Source of the DNA: Fulvivirga ligni
GTDB taxonomy: Bacteria; Bacteroidota; Bacteroidia; Cytophagales; Cyclobacteriaceae
Direction of reading: 5' to 3'
Assembly: GCF_021389935.1 (NCBI RefSeq)
Contig: NZ_CP089979.1
Location: forward strand, 1,469,001 to 1,533,000
Length of the DNA: 64,000 nucleotides
Shown one piece after another: positions 8,340 through 17,239 of the stretch (the first letter of the stretch is position 1; each line of letters starts with the position of its first letter). The position numbers and the translations under genes are program-made. The notes under the pieces are model-generated. The model saw only the letters and a list, made by a program, of their open reading frames with translations, ran no database searches and was not told the origin of the DNA.

Positions 8340-11045
8340 ATGAGATATAAGAGAATAGTAGGGTGGGCCTTGGGCCTGATAATGATAGGTAGTGCCTATG
8401 TGGGGTATGCTGGTGGAGGAGAGGAAGGTCTTAACCTAATGCCATACCCTAAAGAAGTGAAGTTGCATGAGGGTAAATATTATTTGAATGAAAATTTTAA
8501 TGTTTCAATAGGTGAAAATGCATCAGACCGTCTGTCTGATGCTGCCACCAGATTTCTCCGTCGTTTGGATGCCAAGACCGGGCTTTTCTTTTTGCAAAAC
8601 CTGGTAAAGCCGGCAGCAAGTGAAGCCGTCTTGAATGTGAAGACTGAACAGATGGGAGAAATTAAATTATATGAAAACGAGTCTTATCAGCTGGAAGTTA
8701 AGGCTGATGGTGTTATGCTTGCCGCTACAACGGATTTGGGAGCTATGCACGGACTTGAGACTTTGCTGCAGTTGGTAATGGCCGACGAAAAGGGATATTA
8801 CTTGCCTTTAGTGGCTATTGCTGACGAACCGCGCTTTCCGTGGAGAGGCCTTATGATTGATGTGTCCAGACATTTTCACCCTATAGATGTCATCAAAAGA
8901 AATATCGATGGATTGGCAGCAGTAAAAATGAATGTGCTCCATTTGCATTTATGTGATGATCAGGGTTTTAGAGTGGAAAGTAAAGTCTATCCTCAGCTGA
9001 TGGAAAAGGCCTCTGATGGTAAATACTTCACACAGGTGGAGATTAAAGAAGTAGTAAATTATGCTGCAAGTCGTGGTATAAGAGTGGTGCCTGAGTTTGA
9101 TTTTCCTGGGCACGCCACTAGCTTTTTGACGGCTTTTCCGGAGCTGGCAAGTGCGCCTGGTCCATATACCATAGAAAGACATTCGGGCATATTTGACCCT
9201 ACGGTAGATCCTACCAATGAGAAAACTTATGAGGTACTAGACAAGCTATTCACTGAAATGGCCAGTCTTTTTCCTGATGAATACTTCCATATTGGAGGAG
9301 ATGAAAACGAAGGAAAACATTGGGATGCCAATGCTGATATTCAGGCATTTATGAAGAAAAACGGTATAGCTAATAACCACGAGCTACAAACCTATTTTAA
9401 CAATCGCATTCTTAAAACCTTAAAAGCCTCTGGTAAGAAAATGATGGGCTGGGATGAAATTCTTCATGAAGGTATTCCAACTTCAGCTCTTATTCAATCA
9501 TGGAGAGGACATGAGGGGTTAGCTGAAGCTGCTAAAAAGGGGTATAAAACCATACTTTCTAATGGTTACTATATTGATTTAATGCATCATGGAGCTAAGC
9601 ATTATCTGAATGATCCTTTGCCGGAAGGTCATGGACTTACAGCAGAGCAACAGAAAAATGTGCTGGGAGGTGAAGCTACGCAGTGGAGTGAGCTAACTAC
9701 ATCATTAACAATTGATTCACGAATCTGGCCAAGAACAGCAGCTATTGCTGAGAGGCTTTGGTCTCCAGGCAATATCAATGATGTGCAAAGCATGTACAAG
9801 CGTATGGAGGTGATAAGCAGAGAACTTGAAGGAGTGGGATTAACGCATATCAGAAATAGAGATGTGATTTTGAGAAATCTTTGTAACTCTTATGATGTGC
9901 AGGCTCTTAAGACATTGGCCAATGTGGCTGAGCCTATGAAAGGTTACACCAGAAATACCAATGGTACTTTGTACGCCACCTATTCGCCTTACACACTATT
10001 CGCCGATGTGTGTATTACTGATGCTCCAGACGCCTTGCAGTTCAAGTATCTAGTAGATGAGTATTTGGCTGATGAAAATGAGCAGTCGTTAGAAAAGATC
10101 AAAAAATGGTTAACAAAATGGGAGCAAAACGAGGCAGAACTAAAGCCTGTTATTGATGCTAATCCTGTGTTGAAATCCATCGAGCCTATGTCTAAGAACT
10201 TGGCGACCATATCGTCATTAGCACTTGAGGCACTTTCAGGTATTGAGGGCGACGCTAGAACTCAGATAGACTGGTTCAATAATACCCTTTCTACGTTAAA
10301 TGATAGTCGAGAGCAAAGCGGGCGAACCAGACTTGAAGTAGTAGATCCTATCGAACGAATCATCAAGTTTAAAACTGCCATTATTGGTGCTGATAAAACC
10401 GGTAGCATTAAAGTAGACGGTAGCCTTGGTGAATGGGCTACGGCAGAATGGTATGCCTTCAAGCCATTTAACTATCCTTACTGGAATTACTTGAGCGACT
10501 CATGTTATTTCTCAGTAAAATGGGATGATCAGAATCTATATGTGGCCATGAAAGTGAAGAATAGAAATCTTCAGGCTTTGGCAAAGAAAAGAGATCAAAA
10601 AGGTTTGCATATGGATGATGGTATAGAAGTGCTTATAGATGCTAATTATGATCAATCCACCACCTGGCAGGATGATGATTATGCCTATCACATTAATATT
10701 CTAAATGCAATATTAGATGATAGAGGCATGAAAAAAGGCGAATACAATAGCGCCTGGAATGGTAAATTGAAGTCTGCTGTAGCATTGAATGGCACCTTAA
10801 ATAACTCTAAAGACAAAGATCAGGGTTATCAGGTAGAGCTGGCCATCAGCTGGAAAGAACTCAACGTGAAGCCGGAGCATAATAAAGCTCTGGGGATTGA
10901 TTTCGCAGTAAATGATCGAAATGATAAAACCTCAGAATATCAGTATTATGATTTTATGAATCTCACTATGTTTCATAATTCAAAAGGTTTTGCCAAATTG
11001 GTTCTTTTAGCAGACGACAACAAATCACAAACCTCTATTGAGTAA
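8340..11045 (+). CDS. Glycoside hydrolase family 20 beta-N-acetylhexosaminidase with C-terminal CBM9-like domain
   Basis: A 901-residue exported enzyme that removes terminal GlcNAc/GalNAc residues. The signal peptide spans about 1-25. A GH20b-like N-terminal domain (about 30-160) is followed by the catalytic barrel starting at EPRFPWRGLMIDVSRHF (163-179), with LCDDQGFRVES (204-214) and the catalytic pair Asp321-Glu322 in HIGGDENEGKHWD. After a helical middle region, residues about 685-890 (IKVDGSLGEW, YAFKPFNYPYW) resemble a CBM9-type sugar-binding domain. The chain is longer than a minimal GH20 because of this module. No lipobox is seen, so it is probably periplasmic. It provides the substrate for the neighbouring kinase and deaminase. 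Its stop codon overlaps the start of the next gene by 8 bp. Confidence 0.95.
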   Translation: MRYKRIVGWALGLIMIGSAYVGYAGGGEEGLNLMPYPKEVKLHEGKYYLNENFNVSIGENASDRLSDAATRFLRRLDAKTGLFFLQNLVKPAASEAVLNVKTEQMGEIKLYENESYQLEVKADGVMLAATTDLGAMHGLETLLQLVMADEKGYYLPLVAIADEPRFPWRGLMIDVSRHFHPIDVIKRNIDGLAAVKMNVLHLHLCDDQGFRVESKVYPQLMEKASDGKYFTQVEIKEVVNYAASRGIRVVPEFDFPGHATSFLTAFPELASAPGPYTIERHSGIFDPTVDPTNEKTYEVLDKLFTEMASLFPDEYFHIGGDENEGKHWDANADIQAFMKKNGIANNHELQTYFNNRILKTLKASGKKMMGWDEILHEGIPTSALIQSWRGHEGLAEAAKKGYKTILSNGYYIDLMHHGAKHYLNDPLPEGHGLTAEQQKNVLGGEATQWSELTTSLTIDSRIWPRTAAIAERLWSPGNINDVQSMYKRMEVISRELEGVGLTHIRNRDVILRNLCNSYDVQALKTLANVAEPMKGYTRNTNGTLYATYSPYTLFADVCITDAPDALQFKYLVDEYLADENEQSLEKIKKWLTKWEQNEAELKPVIDANPVLKSIEPMSKNLATISSLALEALSGIEGDARTQIDWFNNTLSTLNDSREQSGRTRLEVVDPIERIIKFKTAIIGADKTGSIKVDGSLGEWATAEWYAFKPFNYPYWNYLSDSCYFSVKWDDQNLYVAMKVKNRNLQALAKKRDQKGLHMDDGIEVLIDANYDQSTTWQDDDYAYHINILNAILDDRGMKKGEYNSAWNGKLKSAVALNGTLNNSKDKDQGYQVELAISWKELNVKPEHNKALGIDFAVNDRNDKTSEYQYYDFMNLTMFHNSKGFAKLVLLADDNKSQTSIE

Positions 11046-12117
11046 ACAAGACAGGCTACTTTCCTTAGATATTTTCAGGGGAATCACTATGGTGGGAATG
11101 ATAATCGTAAATGATCCGGGATCATGGAGCTATATTTATGCGCCTTTGGAACATGCCGAGTGGCACGGCTGTACTCCTACAGACCTGGTTTTTCCTTTTT
11201 TCCTATTTATAGTGGGGGTAGCAATTTGTTTGTCTTTACAAAAAGCCAGATATGAAACTGCCCATCATAGCGGCAGAATATGGCATATCGCTAAGCGTAG
11301 CATGATATTATTTGCCATAGGATTATTCCTCAATACCTTTCCTGTTTTTGACATCGCGAACATCCGAATACCAGGGGTGCTGCAAAGAATAGCTATTGCT
11401 TTTCTGGCTTGTGCTGTTCTATTCCTAAAAACGAATTGGAAGACTCAGGTAAGTATTGGTGTGGGTGTATTGGTTGTTTATTGGTTGATTATGAGTGTTT
11501 TGCCTCTGCCTCATGGTCAGGTTTTAGAGCCTGGAAATAACCTGGCAGCTTTTGTAGATTCTAAAATACTCACTGGCCACATGTGGTCAGCTACTAAGAC
11601 CTGGGACCCGGAAGGTCTATTAAGCACATTCCCAGCCATAGTCACGGGAATGATAGGAATGCTGGCAGGGCAGTGGCTTCAATCAGATAGGGATCCTTAT
11701 GAGAAAGTGGTGGGATTCTTTGTGGTGGGCAATATTCTCATGGTGCTAGGCCTTTTTTGGGATATGAGTTTTCCCATTAATAAAGCTTTATGGACCAGCT
11801 CCTATGTAATTTACACAGGTGGTATTGCACTTAACTTATTAGCTATATTATTTTGGCTGTTGGATATTAAAAAATGGAGAGGCAGTTTTTGGCAGCCGTT
11901 CCAGGCTTTTGGTATGAACGCTATTTTCGCCTACATACTTGCAGGAATCATGGCATTTGTAATAGGAAGTACCATTCAGCAACCAATATTTAATACTTTA
12001 AAAGATCTGACGGGAGATGCTTATTTAAGCTCATTAATGTTTGCACTAATGTTCACTGCGCTCATGTTTATCCCTGTCTGGATCATGTATAAAAAGAAAA
12101 TTTTCCTCAAAGTTTAA
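11038..12117 (+). CDS. HGSNAT/DUF5009-like membrane acyltransferase
   Basis: A 359-residue polytopic inner-membrane protein of the heparan-alpha-glucosaminide N-acetyltransferase-like family. The N-terminus carries the family signature RLLSLDIFRGITMVGMI, then NDPGSWSYIYAPLEHAEWHG and DLVFPFFLFIVGVA, with the conserved His in the first loop; about ten hydrophobic segments follow. The start is TTG at 11038, inside the last codons of the GH20 gene (8-bp overlap); I choose it because the next ATG lies inside the conserved signature. This arrangement suggests translational coupling. The family transfers acetyl groups across membranes to glucosamine residues in animals; the bacterial role is unknown, but many copies sit in amino-sugar loci. 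Acetylation of free GlcN groups on imported oligosaccharide is an inference. Confidence 0.85.
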   Translation: MSKQDRLLSLDIFRGITMVGMIIVNDPGSWSYIYAPLEHAEWHGCTPTDLVFPFFLFIVGVAICLSLQKARYETAHHSGRIWHIAKRSMILFAIGLFLNTFPVFDIANIRIPGVLQRIAIAFLACAVLFLKTNWKTQVSIGVGVLVVYWLIMSVLPLPHGQVLEPGNNLAAFVDSKILTGHMWSATKTWDPEGLLSTFPAIVTGMIGMLAGQWLQSDRDPYEKVVGFFVVGNILMVLGLFWDMSFPINKALWTSSYVIYTGGIALNLLAILFWLLDIKKWRGSFWQPFQAFGMNAIFAYILAGIMAFVIGSTIQQPIFNTLKDLTGDAYLSSLMFALMFTALMFIPVWIMYKKKIFLKV

Positions 12118-12131
12118 AAACTTTTACCTTA

Positions 12132-13913
12132 ATGATACTCGAAACAATCGACTGGCTTTCTGTAATCGCTTTCTTTATTATCTCACTCTTTATTGGTCTT
12201 CTTGTAGCCAGACAGGCAGGATCCAGTGTGTCAGAATATTTTCTTTCAGGAAGAGACATGCCGTGGTGGCTTTTAGGTGTTTCCATGGTAGCCACTACCT
12301 TTTCGGCAGATACTCCAAATTTGGTCACAGATATTGTTCGTCAGAATGGTGTTTCTGGTAACTGGGAATGGTGGGCTTTCCTACTCACTGGTATGCTTAC
12401 CGTATTCGTGTACTCCAAGCTTTGGAGGCGCTCAGAAGTACTTACCGATCTCGAATTTTATGAGATGCGTTACAGTGGTAAAACAGCGGCCTTTCTTCGT
12501 GGCTTCAGGGCTTTATACCTGGGTGTATTCTTCAACATAATGATTATGGCCACCGTATGTCTGGCGGCCATTAAAATAGGCGGTGTCTTACTGGATTTAT
12601 CGCCAGTTCAAACCTTGTTGATAGCTTCTGTAGTTACGGTGATTTACAGTTCTTTAGGAGGTTTAAAAGGAGTTTTAATAACTGACTTTGTACAGTTTGT
12701 TATAGCCATGGCAGGTTCCGTGTGGGCGGCTTATGTTATTGTAAACTTACCTGAGGTGGGTGGTATAGAGGCTTTGCTTTCTCATGAGGAAGTAGCCACA
12801 AAACTGGATATATTACCAGATTTCACCAAAACAGAAACGCTGGTGCCATTATTCATTATACCATTGGCCGTACAGTGGTGGAGTGTTTGGTATCCGGGCG
12901 CTGAGCCAGGTGGTGGAGGCTACATCGCACAGAGAATGCTCTCAGCTAAGGATGAGAAAAATGCCATTGGTGCAACCTTATTTTTCAATGTAGCACATTA
13001 TGCTTTAAGACCATGGCCATGGATTTTAATTGCCTTAGCCTCTATTGTGGTTTTTCCTAATTTAGAATCTATTCAGGCGGCATTCCCTAATGTAGCTCCA
13101 GGCATAATTAAAAACGATTTGGCTTACCCTGCTATGCTTACCTACCTTCCACATGGTTTGTTAGGAATAGTAATCGCTTCATTGATAGCGGCATTTATGT
13201 CTACCATTTCAACCCATCTTAACTGGGGGTCCAGCTATGTGGTAAATGACTTTTATAAACGATTCGTAAACCCTGAAAGCTCTGACAAAACACTGGTAAA
13301 CGTGGGTAGAATATCTACCGTCATACTTATGGTATTCTCAGCTATTCTAGCGCTTTATTTAGAAAATGCTATTCAGGCATTTAGAATATTGCTAACCATT
13401 GGGGCAGGAACAGGTCTCATCTTTATATTAAGATGGTTCTGGTGGAGGATCAATGCCTTTACAGAGCTATCAGGCATGTTTATATCCTTCTTTATCGCCA
13501 TCTACTTTGAATTTATTCATGAAAGCCTTGGCTTCACTGCGCTAGAAGGTTGGGAAAAACTGCTCATAGGTGTCATTGTTACCACAGTGGTTTGGCTCAT
13601 AGTTACTTTTACTACCCGTAAGACCGATATGGACCAACTTATTCAGTTCTATATCAAAGTGCGTCCTGCTGGGCCGGGATGGTCAAAAGTGAAAGAAGCT
13701 GCTAAAGACAGAGGCGTGGATATGCCAGAAGTAAAGCATGCACTAAGTGCAGAGATATTAAGTGTCTTCATAGGAACTGTGGCTGTTTTCGCTGCATTAT
13801 TTGCCACCGGATACATCATCTATGGTCGCACAGGTCTGGCATCTATCCTTATATGTGTTTCCGCCGCCTGCTTCGGTTATTTAATTTATATGTGGAAGAG
13901 GTTATCGAGTTAA
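12132..13913 (+). CDS. Sodium:solute symporter (SSS family), probable amino-sugar importer
   Basis: A 593-residue inner-membrane Na+-coupled symporter. It has about 14 hydrophobic segments, starting with an outward N-terminal helix (about 8-25), then the SSS block SEYFLSGRDMPWWLLGVSMVATTFSADTP split over 35-65 and the central GGLKGVLITDFVQF. A cytoplasmic stretch (about 500-545) precedes a last helix pair near the C-terminus. The gene follows the acyltransferase after 14 bp and ends the locus at a strong terminator (13937-13970). Its position suggests transport of GlcNAc or a chito-disaccharide across the inner membrane, replacing the NagP-type MFS carrier used elsewhere. Substrate cannot be read from sequence. 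Confidence 0.9.
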   Translation: MILETIDWLSVIAFFIISLFIGLLVARQAGSSVSEYFLSGRDMPWWLLGVSMVATTFSADTPNLVTDIVRQNGVSGNWEWWAFLLTGMLTVFVYSKLWRRSEVLTDLEFYEMRYSGKTAAFLRGFRALYLGVFFNIMIMATVCLAAIKIGGVLLDLSPVQTLLIASVVTVIYSSLGGLKGVLITDFVQFVIAMAGSVWAAYVIVNLPEVGGIEALLSHEEVATKLDILPDFTKTETLVPLFIIPLAVQWWSVWYPGAEPGGGGYIAQRMLSAKDEKNAIGATLFFNVAHYALRPWPWILIALASIVVFPNLESIQAAFPNVAPGIIKNDLAYPAMLTYLPHGLLGIVIASLIAAFMSTISTHLNWGSSYVVNDFYKRFVNPESSDKTLVNVGRISTVILMVFSAILALYLENAIQAFRILLTIGAGTGLIFILRWFWWRINAFTELSGMFISFFIAIYFEFIHESLGFTALEGWEKLLIGVIVTTVVWLIVTFTTRKTDMDQLIQFYIKVRPAGPGWSKVKEAAKDRGVDMPEVKHALSAEILSVFIGTVAVFAALFATGYIIYGRTGLASILICVSAACFGYLIYMWKRLSS

Positions 13914-13936
13914 TTGAATTATAATGTTTTATAGTT

Positions 13937-13970
13937 AAAGCCCGTGTTTTTTAGCATGGGCTTTTTTATT
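13937..13970 (+). terminator. Rho-independent terminator of the amino-sugar locus
   Basis: AAAGCCCGTG (13937-13946) pairs with CATGGGCTTT (13955-13964), with one G-T pair and an 8-nt loop, followed by TTTATT. It lies 23 bp after the symporter stop codon. Confidence 0.85.
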
Positions 13971-14052
13971 TATGTATGGAGAAAAGTTGGATAGTTAATA
14001 ATTGATGGAGTAAGTACCTGATAATGAGAGGTATGTGTATATTGGATTTAAC

Positions 14053-14658
14053 ATGAAAAGATTTCTTTTTTGTTTTCAAATATTTACCATATCCATTTTG
14101 GGTGCCTGTGATTCAAATTTTGATCAATGTTCCCATGATTTGAAATACTTAAGTGGTGGTAATAAGCCGGTGATAGCCATAACCGGTAAAGATAATTCAG
14201 TAAAAGACAGCTGTCAGTATTTAATTGATTTTAACTACTGGTTTAAAGATAATGCCGTCTCCAGAAAGGGTAGCTTATTAATTCATAATGATGCTTTTTA
14301 TGTTAGGCTGAAAGAAAGTCAGAGTGGCTTCGTTAGGTATTTCGACTTCACCAAAAAAGCTCATGATGCATACGAAGTGGAAATGCTGGTTGACGGTAAG
14401 AAGTATGTCATTAAAATTATCGTTGAGGAGGTGGTTGTGAAAAATAACCAGCAATACCATGTTTTTAGGTTTATAGACTCATTTGAATTTAAAAACAATA
14501 GGACAGATACTATAATTATTGCTTCTCTCAACAAAGGCATATTAGGATCTTATTTTACCTATAATAGAAATGGTGTTAATATCATGCTAATGCCAGAGGG
14601 AGAGCTTTTAGATGATATGATAGATTATTCTAATGTTGAGAAAAGGAATTTGAATTGA
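14053..14658 (+). CDS. Small lipoprotein of unknown function
   Basis: A 201-residue lipoprotein. I use the ATG at 14053 rather than an in-frame ATG 18 bp upstream, because it starts a proper signal peptide (MKRFLF) ending in the lipobox LGAC, giving lipidated Cys19. The mature chain is beta-rich, polar and has three early cysteines (Cys19, one near residue 26, one near residue 50). No known domain is recognised. It stands alone between the amino-sugar locus terminator and a hairpin repeat (14690-14720), with a similarly built but frameshifted lipoprotein gene downstream. The function is unknown; an outer- or inner-membrane anchored binding or inhibitor-type protein would fit. Confidence 0.75.
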   Translation: MKRFLFCFQIFTISILGACDSNFDQCSHDLKYLSGGNKPVIAITGKDNSVKDSCQYLIDFNYWFKDNAVSRKGSLLIHNDAFYVRLKESQSGFVRYFDFTKKAHDAYEVEMLVDGKKYVIKIIVEEVVVKNNQQYHVFRFIDSFEFKNNRTDTIIIASLNKGILGSYFTYNRNGVNIMLMPEGELLDDMIDYSNVEKRNLN

Positions 14659-14685
14659 TGTTTTTTAATCAAAATAAATAATGTA

Positions 14686-14728
14686 AAACGGATGCGTTAG
14701 CGCTACGCTCAAACGCATCCTAACGGGG
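14686..14728. repeat. REP-like palindromic element, copy A
   Basis: GGATGCGTT (14690-14698) pairs perfectly with AACGCATCC (14712-14720). The hairpin is flanked by AAACGG at the left (14686-14691) and AACGGGG at the right (14722-14728). No U-tract follows, so it is not a standard terminator. The same flank layout recurs in copy B at 15532-15568. Confidence 0.55.
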
Positions 14729-14751
14729 GTGTGAAATAGAGGAAAACAGAA

Positions 14752-15185
14752 ATGAGAAGAATAATATTTTATATTTTAGTACTACTTGTAACAATGATAT
14801 TTTCCTGTTCAAGCTTACAACACTCAATGAAAAAAGAGAATAATTTTTCTGTCATTTTTGGGGATTGTTTAATCAGGATGATGTGAGTGTTACTATAAAT
14901 GGGGTACAGCTTTTAGAAAATGTTGTATTTAACTCTGGATTTTCTACAGGAAGTGTCCCCAATACATACATTATTTATGAAAATGGCAAACTAAAAACAA
15001 GGCAAGATCAAAATGTAAATGAAATTGAGTTGTCAATTGGCAATCAATTGACACTTGAGTTAAAGGTAAGTGACAAGGATAACTTATTTAATCTCTCGCT
15101 TTCAAAAGGAAGAATAATAATAGTTGATGCTTGTCAATCAAAGTTGAGTGTTACCCAGCATAGAAAGACAGTTACATTTGAATAA
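14752..15185 (+). pseudogene. Frameshifted small lipoprotein gene
   Basis: An ATG at 14752 opens a lipoprotein signal peptide (MRRIIFYILV) with lipobox IFSC and Cys19, but this frame stops at a TGA near 14887, giving only about 44 codons. The continuation is open in another frame from about 14853 to 15185 and encodes about 106 residues of beta-rich sequence (SVTINGVQLLENVVF, IELSIGNQLTLELKV). The two frames meet at a run of five T and four G (14855-14863); one added base there would join them into a single protein of about 144 residues. It is either a real pseudogene or a homopolymer sequencing error. I do not recognise the family. The downstream part has only a TTG as possible separate start. 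Confidence 0.6.
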
Positions 15186-15319
15186 ATGAGTGTGTCTTGT
15201 GTTATATAATGGAAAATATTTCCCAGCATCGAGTTGGGGCTTTTAATGACTTTGGATAATCTGAGCAACTTCAATCTGAATGAGTAGCGACACTCGTTAC
15301 CGCGCGTTTAACGTAAGCG

Positions 15320-15350
15320 TAACCGTCCCGCCATGCTGAGCATGGTGGTT
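15320..15350 (-). repeat. REP-like palindromic element, copy C (inverted)
   Basis: The palindrome CCATGCTGAGCATGG (15331-15345) lies next to CCGTCCCG; read on the minus strand the element is AAACCACCATGC, a short loop, GCATGGCGGGACGG, which parallels copy B in the opposite direction. Confidence 0.45.
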
Positions 15351-15531
15351 TAGTAAAGCAGATCTGTAATCATAAGCTTTGCTGTTGAGTTAGCAGTGAA
15401 ATGAAATAATATCACCAAGAATAAATTCAATTTTCGCGACGGCATAATAAGCCTCTAGATTCTGCGAAGAGACTCATCACTATCTTTATATCTCAGCAAT
15501 CAACTATGCTGTCCATTTGTTTAATGATCTG

Positions 15532-15568
15532 AAACGGCACCACCATGCTGGGCATGGTGCGAACGGGG
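15532..15568 (+). repeat. REP-like palindromic element, copy B
   Basis: CACCATGC (15541-15548) pairs with GCATGGTG (15552-15559) around a 3-nt loop. It is flanked by AAACGG (15532-15537) and GAACGGGG (15561-15568), the same flank layout as copy A at 14686-14728. Confidence 0.55.
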
Positions 15569-15576
15569 CACAAAAA

Positions 15577-15606
15577 AAAGCGCCTGTTACCAGAGCGCTT
15601 TCTTTT
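15577..15606 (+). terminator. Strong orphan terminator-like hairpin
   Basis: AAAGCGCCTG (15577-15586) pairs with CAGAGCGCTTT (15591-15601) with one bulged A and a TTAC loop, followed by CTTTT; eight A residues precede it (15572-15579), so it works on either strand. No clear gene ends near it. It could end a transcript from the frameshifted lipoprotein gene about 390 bp upstream, or an unannotated RNA across the repeats. Confidence 0.6.
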
Positions 15607-15966
15607 ACTTAACTAATCAACCTAAACCCTAATCTTAAATATCTTTATATCTGTTTTATCAGATTTTAGCTCTTTTTGAAATCATTTTTCTGAATGATTA
15701 TAGATCAAAGGTATAACATGTTATGGTCTGAAACTTCAGGGGAAATGTGTAATTTACAAGTTAAGGGATACCCCTAGGTTATGTGATAAGCCACTAAGTA
15801 GATCAGCTTAGAAAACTGTAGGAAAATGTATTTCGATCTACAACTTTGAGTAAACTCTTACTCAATAATTCTAGTCCCAGGTGTAGTAATCCTTGAAAAT
15901 CAGCGATAATTGATGATTTGGCATAGTTGTTTCATGTGATCTCATAAATCAAATGAAATAATAACT

Positions 15967-16605
15967 ATGAAAAAATTGAAGGTTAAGCTAGGAGTTGTGG
16001 CTGTGTTGTTAATGTTAGTGGGCGTGAAGCAGGCAAGCGCTCAGGAGGCCAGATCAGGGATTAAAGGAGGTTTAAACCTTAGTAATTTATATGTAGATGA
16101 TGTGGATGATGAAAACGTAAGAGGTGGATTTAATGCTGGTATCTACACACAAATCATGGTAGGAGAAACTTTCGCAATCCAGCCAGAATTGCTTTACTCT
16201 GCTAAAGGTGCAAAAACCGAATATGACAATACATTCGGTAATGGTGAAACTGATTTTAATCTAAACTATATTGAAGCACCAATCTTAGCTACTTTTAAGT
16301 TAGGTGATGCTGCAGATATTCACATAGGTCCTTATTTCGGATACTTAGTAAGTGCAAAATCTAAAAGTACTAATGATACCGTATTTGGAGGTATCGATTC
16401 TGAAGGTGAATTGGACAGAGATAACTTTAACAAGTTTGACTATGGTTTAGCCGGTGGTATTGGATTTAACTTTTCAGCCCTTACTATAGGTTTAAGATAT
16501 AATTATGGATTAGCCGAAATAGCTAAGTCTGATAGAGCAGAAACTTTCTTAGGAGATTCTAAAAACTCAACCGCTCAGGTATATGCTGCTTTTAACTTGC
16601 AGTAA
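15967..16605 (+). CDS. PorT/OMP_b-brl family outer-membrane beta-barrel protein
   Basis: A 212-residue small outer-membrane barrel. The signal peptide ends at about residue 25 (KQASAQ), and the mature chain opens with SGIKGGLNLSNLYV, the usual first strand of the Bacteroidota outer-membrane beta-barrel family (PF13568 type). Alternating strands such as AIQPELLYSAKGAK, YIEAPILATFKLG and IGLRYNYGLAEI follow, and it ends FNLQ. Length fits an eight-stranded barrel. It is monocistronic and ends at the bidirectional hairpin 16627-16660. Members are generally of unknown function and often stress- or condition-regulated. No SD-like sequence is seen, as expected in Bacteroidota. Confidence 0.85.
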   Translation: MKKLKVKLGVVAVLLMLVGVKQASAQEARSGIKGGLNLSNLYVDDVDDENVRGGFNAGIYTQIMVGETFAIQPELLYSAKGAKTEYDNTFGNGETDFNLNYIEAPILATFKLGDAADIHIGPYFGYLVSAKSKSTNDTVFGGIDSEGELDRDNFNKFDYGLAGGIGFNFSALTIGLRYNYGLAEIAKSDRAETFLGDSKNSTAQVYAAFNLQ

Positions 16606-16626
16606 TAACTAAAATATTGAGACCGC

Positions 16627-16662
16627 AAAAAGCCTTTTGATTAACTTCAAAAGGCTTTTTTT
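16627..16662. terminator. Bidirectional terminator between barrel and bactofilin genes
   Basis: AAAAAGCCTTTTGA (16627-16640) pairs perfectly with TCAAAAGGCTTTTT (16647-16660), 14 bp with a 6-nt loop and T-runs in both directions. It separates two convergent genes. Confidence 0.9.
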
Positions 16663-16668
16663 GTTTTA

Positions 16669-17124
16669 TTAATTAGCTTTCGGTGAATTTACGGGAGTGC
16701 TGTTAGCTACTGGCTGTCCGTTGTCACTGCCAAACTCTACTTTCTTGGTGGCTTTCCCCATATTACATTTTCCATCAAACATAGCTCCTGACTCTACCAC
16801 TAATTTGTTGGTGTTGATGTCGCCGTTGATTTTACAATTCGGTTTTAAAACCAATAAATCACTAACCTCTACTGATCCTTTGACTTCGCCTTCTATTTCG
16901 GCTACCTGAGAGTGGATATTTCCTTCTATCACTGCAGACTGCCCCACAGCTACCTTAGATTTAGATTTTACATCACCAATGATACGACCTTCTACACGCA
17001 GGTTTCCATAGGTTTCAATATTACCTCTAAATGTACTTCCCTGACCGATGATATTATTGGAGTTAGCATACTCCGCGGAGGCCTTGCCTTCGTTGCCTTT
17101 AGTTGGATTGTTTTTGTTGAACAT
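16669..17124 (-). CDS. Bactofilin (polymer-forming cytoskeletal protein)
   Basis: A 151-residue bactofilin. The central part, about 30-125, is a right-handed beta-helix of short hydrophobic repeats: STFRGNIETYGNLRVEGRI, then SAVIEGNIHSQVAEIEGEV and LLVLKPNCKINGDI, ending KLVVESGAMFDGKC. The flanking tails are polar and disordered, with Asn/Lys at the N-terminus and Asn/Pro at the C-terminus, as is usual. Bactofilins polymerise without nucleotide on the inner face of the membrane and scaffold cell-wall or polarity machinery. No M23 peptidase gene, a common partner, is adjacent. It is monocistronic, with two TAnnTTTG-type elements on the minus strand upstream (17169-17176 and 17209-17216), neither with an ideal -33 spacing. 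Confidence 0.93.
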   Translation of the reverse strand: MFNKNNPTKGNEGKASAEYANSNNIIGQGSTFRGNIETYGNLRVEGRIIGDVKSKSKVAVGQSAVIEGNIHSQVAEIEGEVKGSVEVSDLLVLKPNCKINGDINTNKLVVESGAMFDGKCNMGKATKKVEFGSDNGQPVANSTPVNSPKAN

Positions 17125-17239
17125 GAGCGCTTTTTTTATCTAATCTATTCAATGGACCTATATGTTGCCAAACATACTCTTCTATTAGCACAAACATTAG
17201 CTTAAATACAAAATTATAAGACGATTGGTTTAAGTCTTT

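Larger units (their letters stand above)
15186..15966. other. Long intergenic region with palindromic repeats
   Basis: This 781-bp stretch holds no convincing coding frame. It contains two CCATGC/GCATGG palindromes (described separately at 15320-15350 and 15532-15568), an imperfect GTTAC/GTAAC hairpin (15297-15324), and a strong terminator-like hairpin (15577-15606). The last 330 bp before the barrel gene are AT-rich and presumably carry its promoter, but I see no TAnnTTTG element there. Confidence 0.5.

Noticed and set aside
15919-15933. TTTGGCATAGTTGTTTC as a fourth sigma-54-like promoter before the barrel gene
   Set aside because: The -24 block is TTGGCAT rather than TTGGCAC and the -13 G is missing, so the two conserved positions are not both kept.
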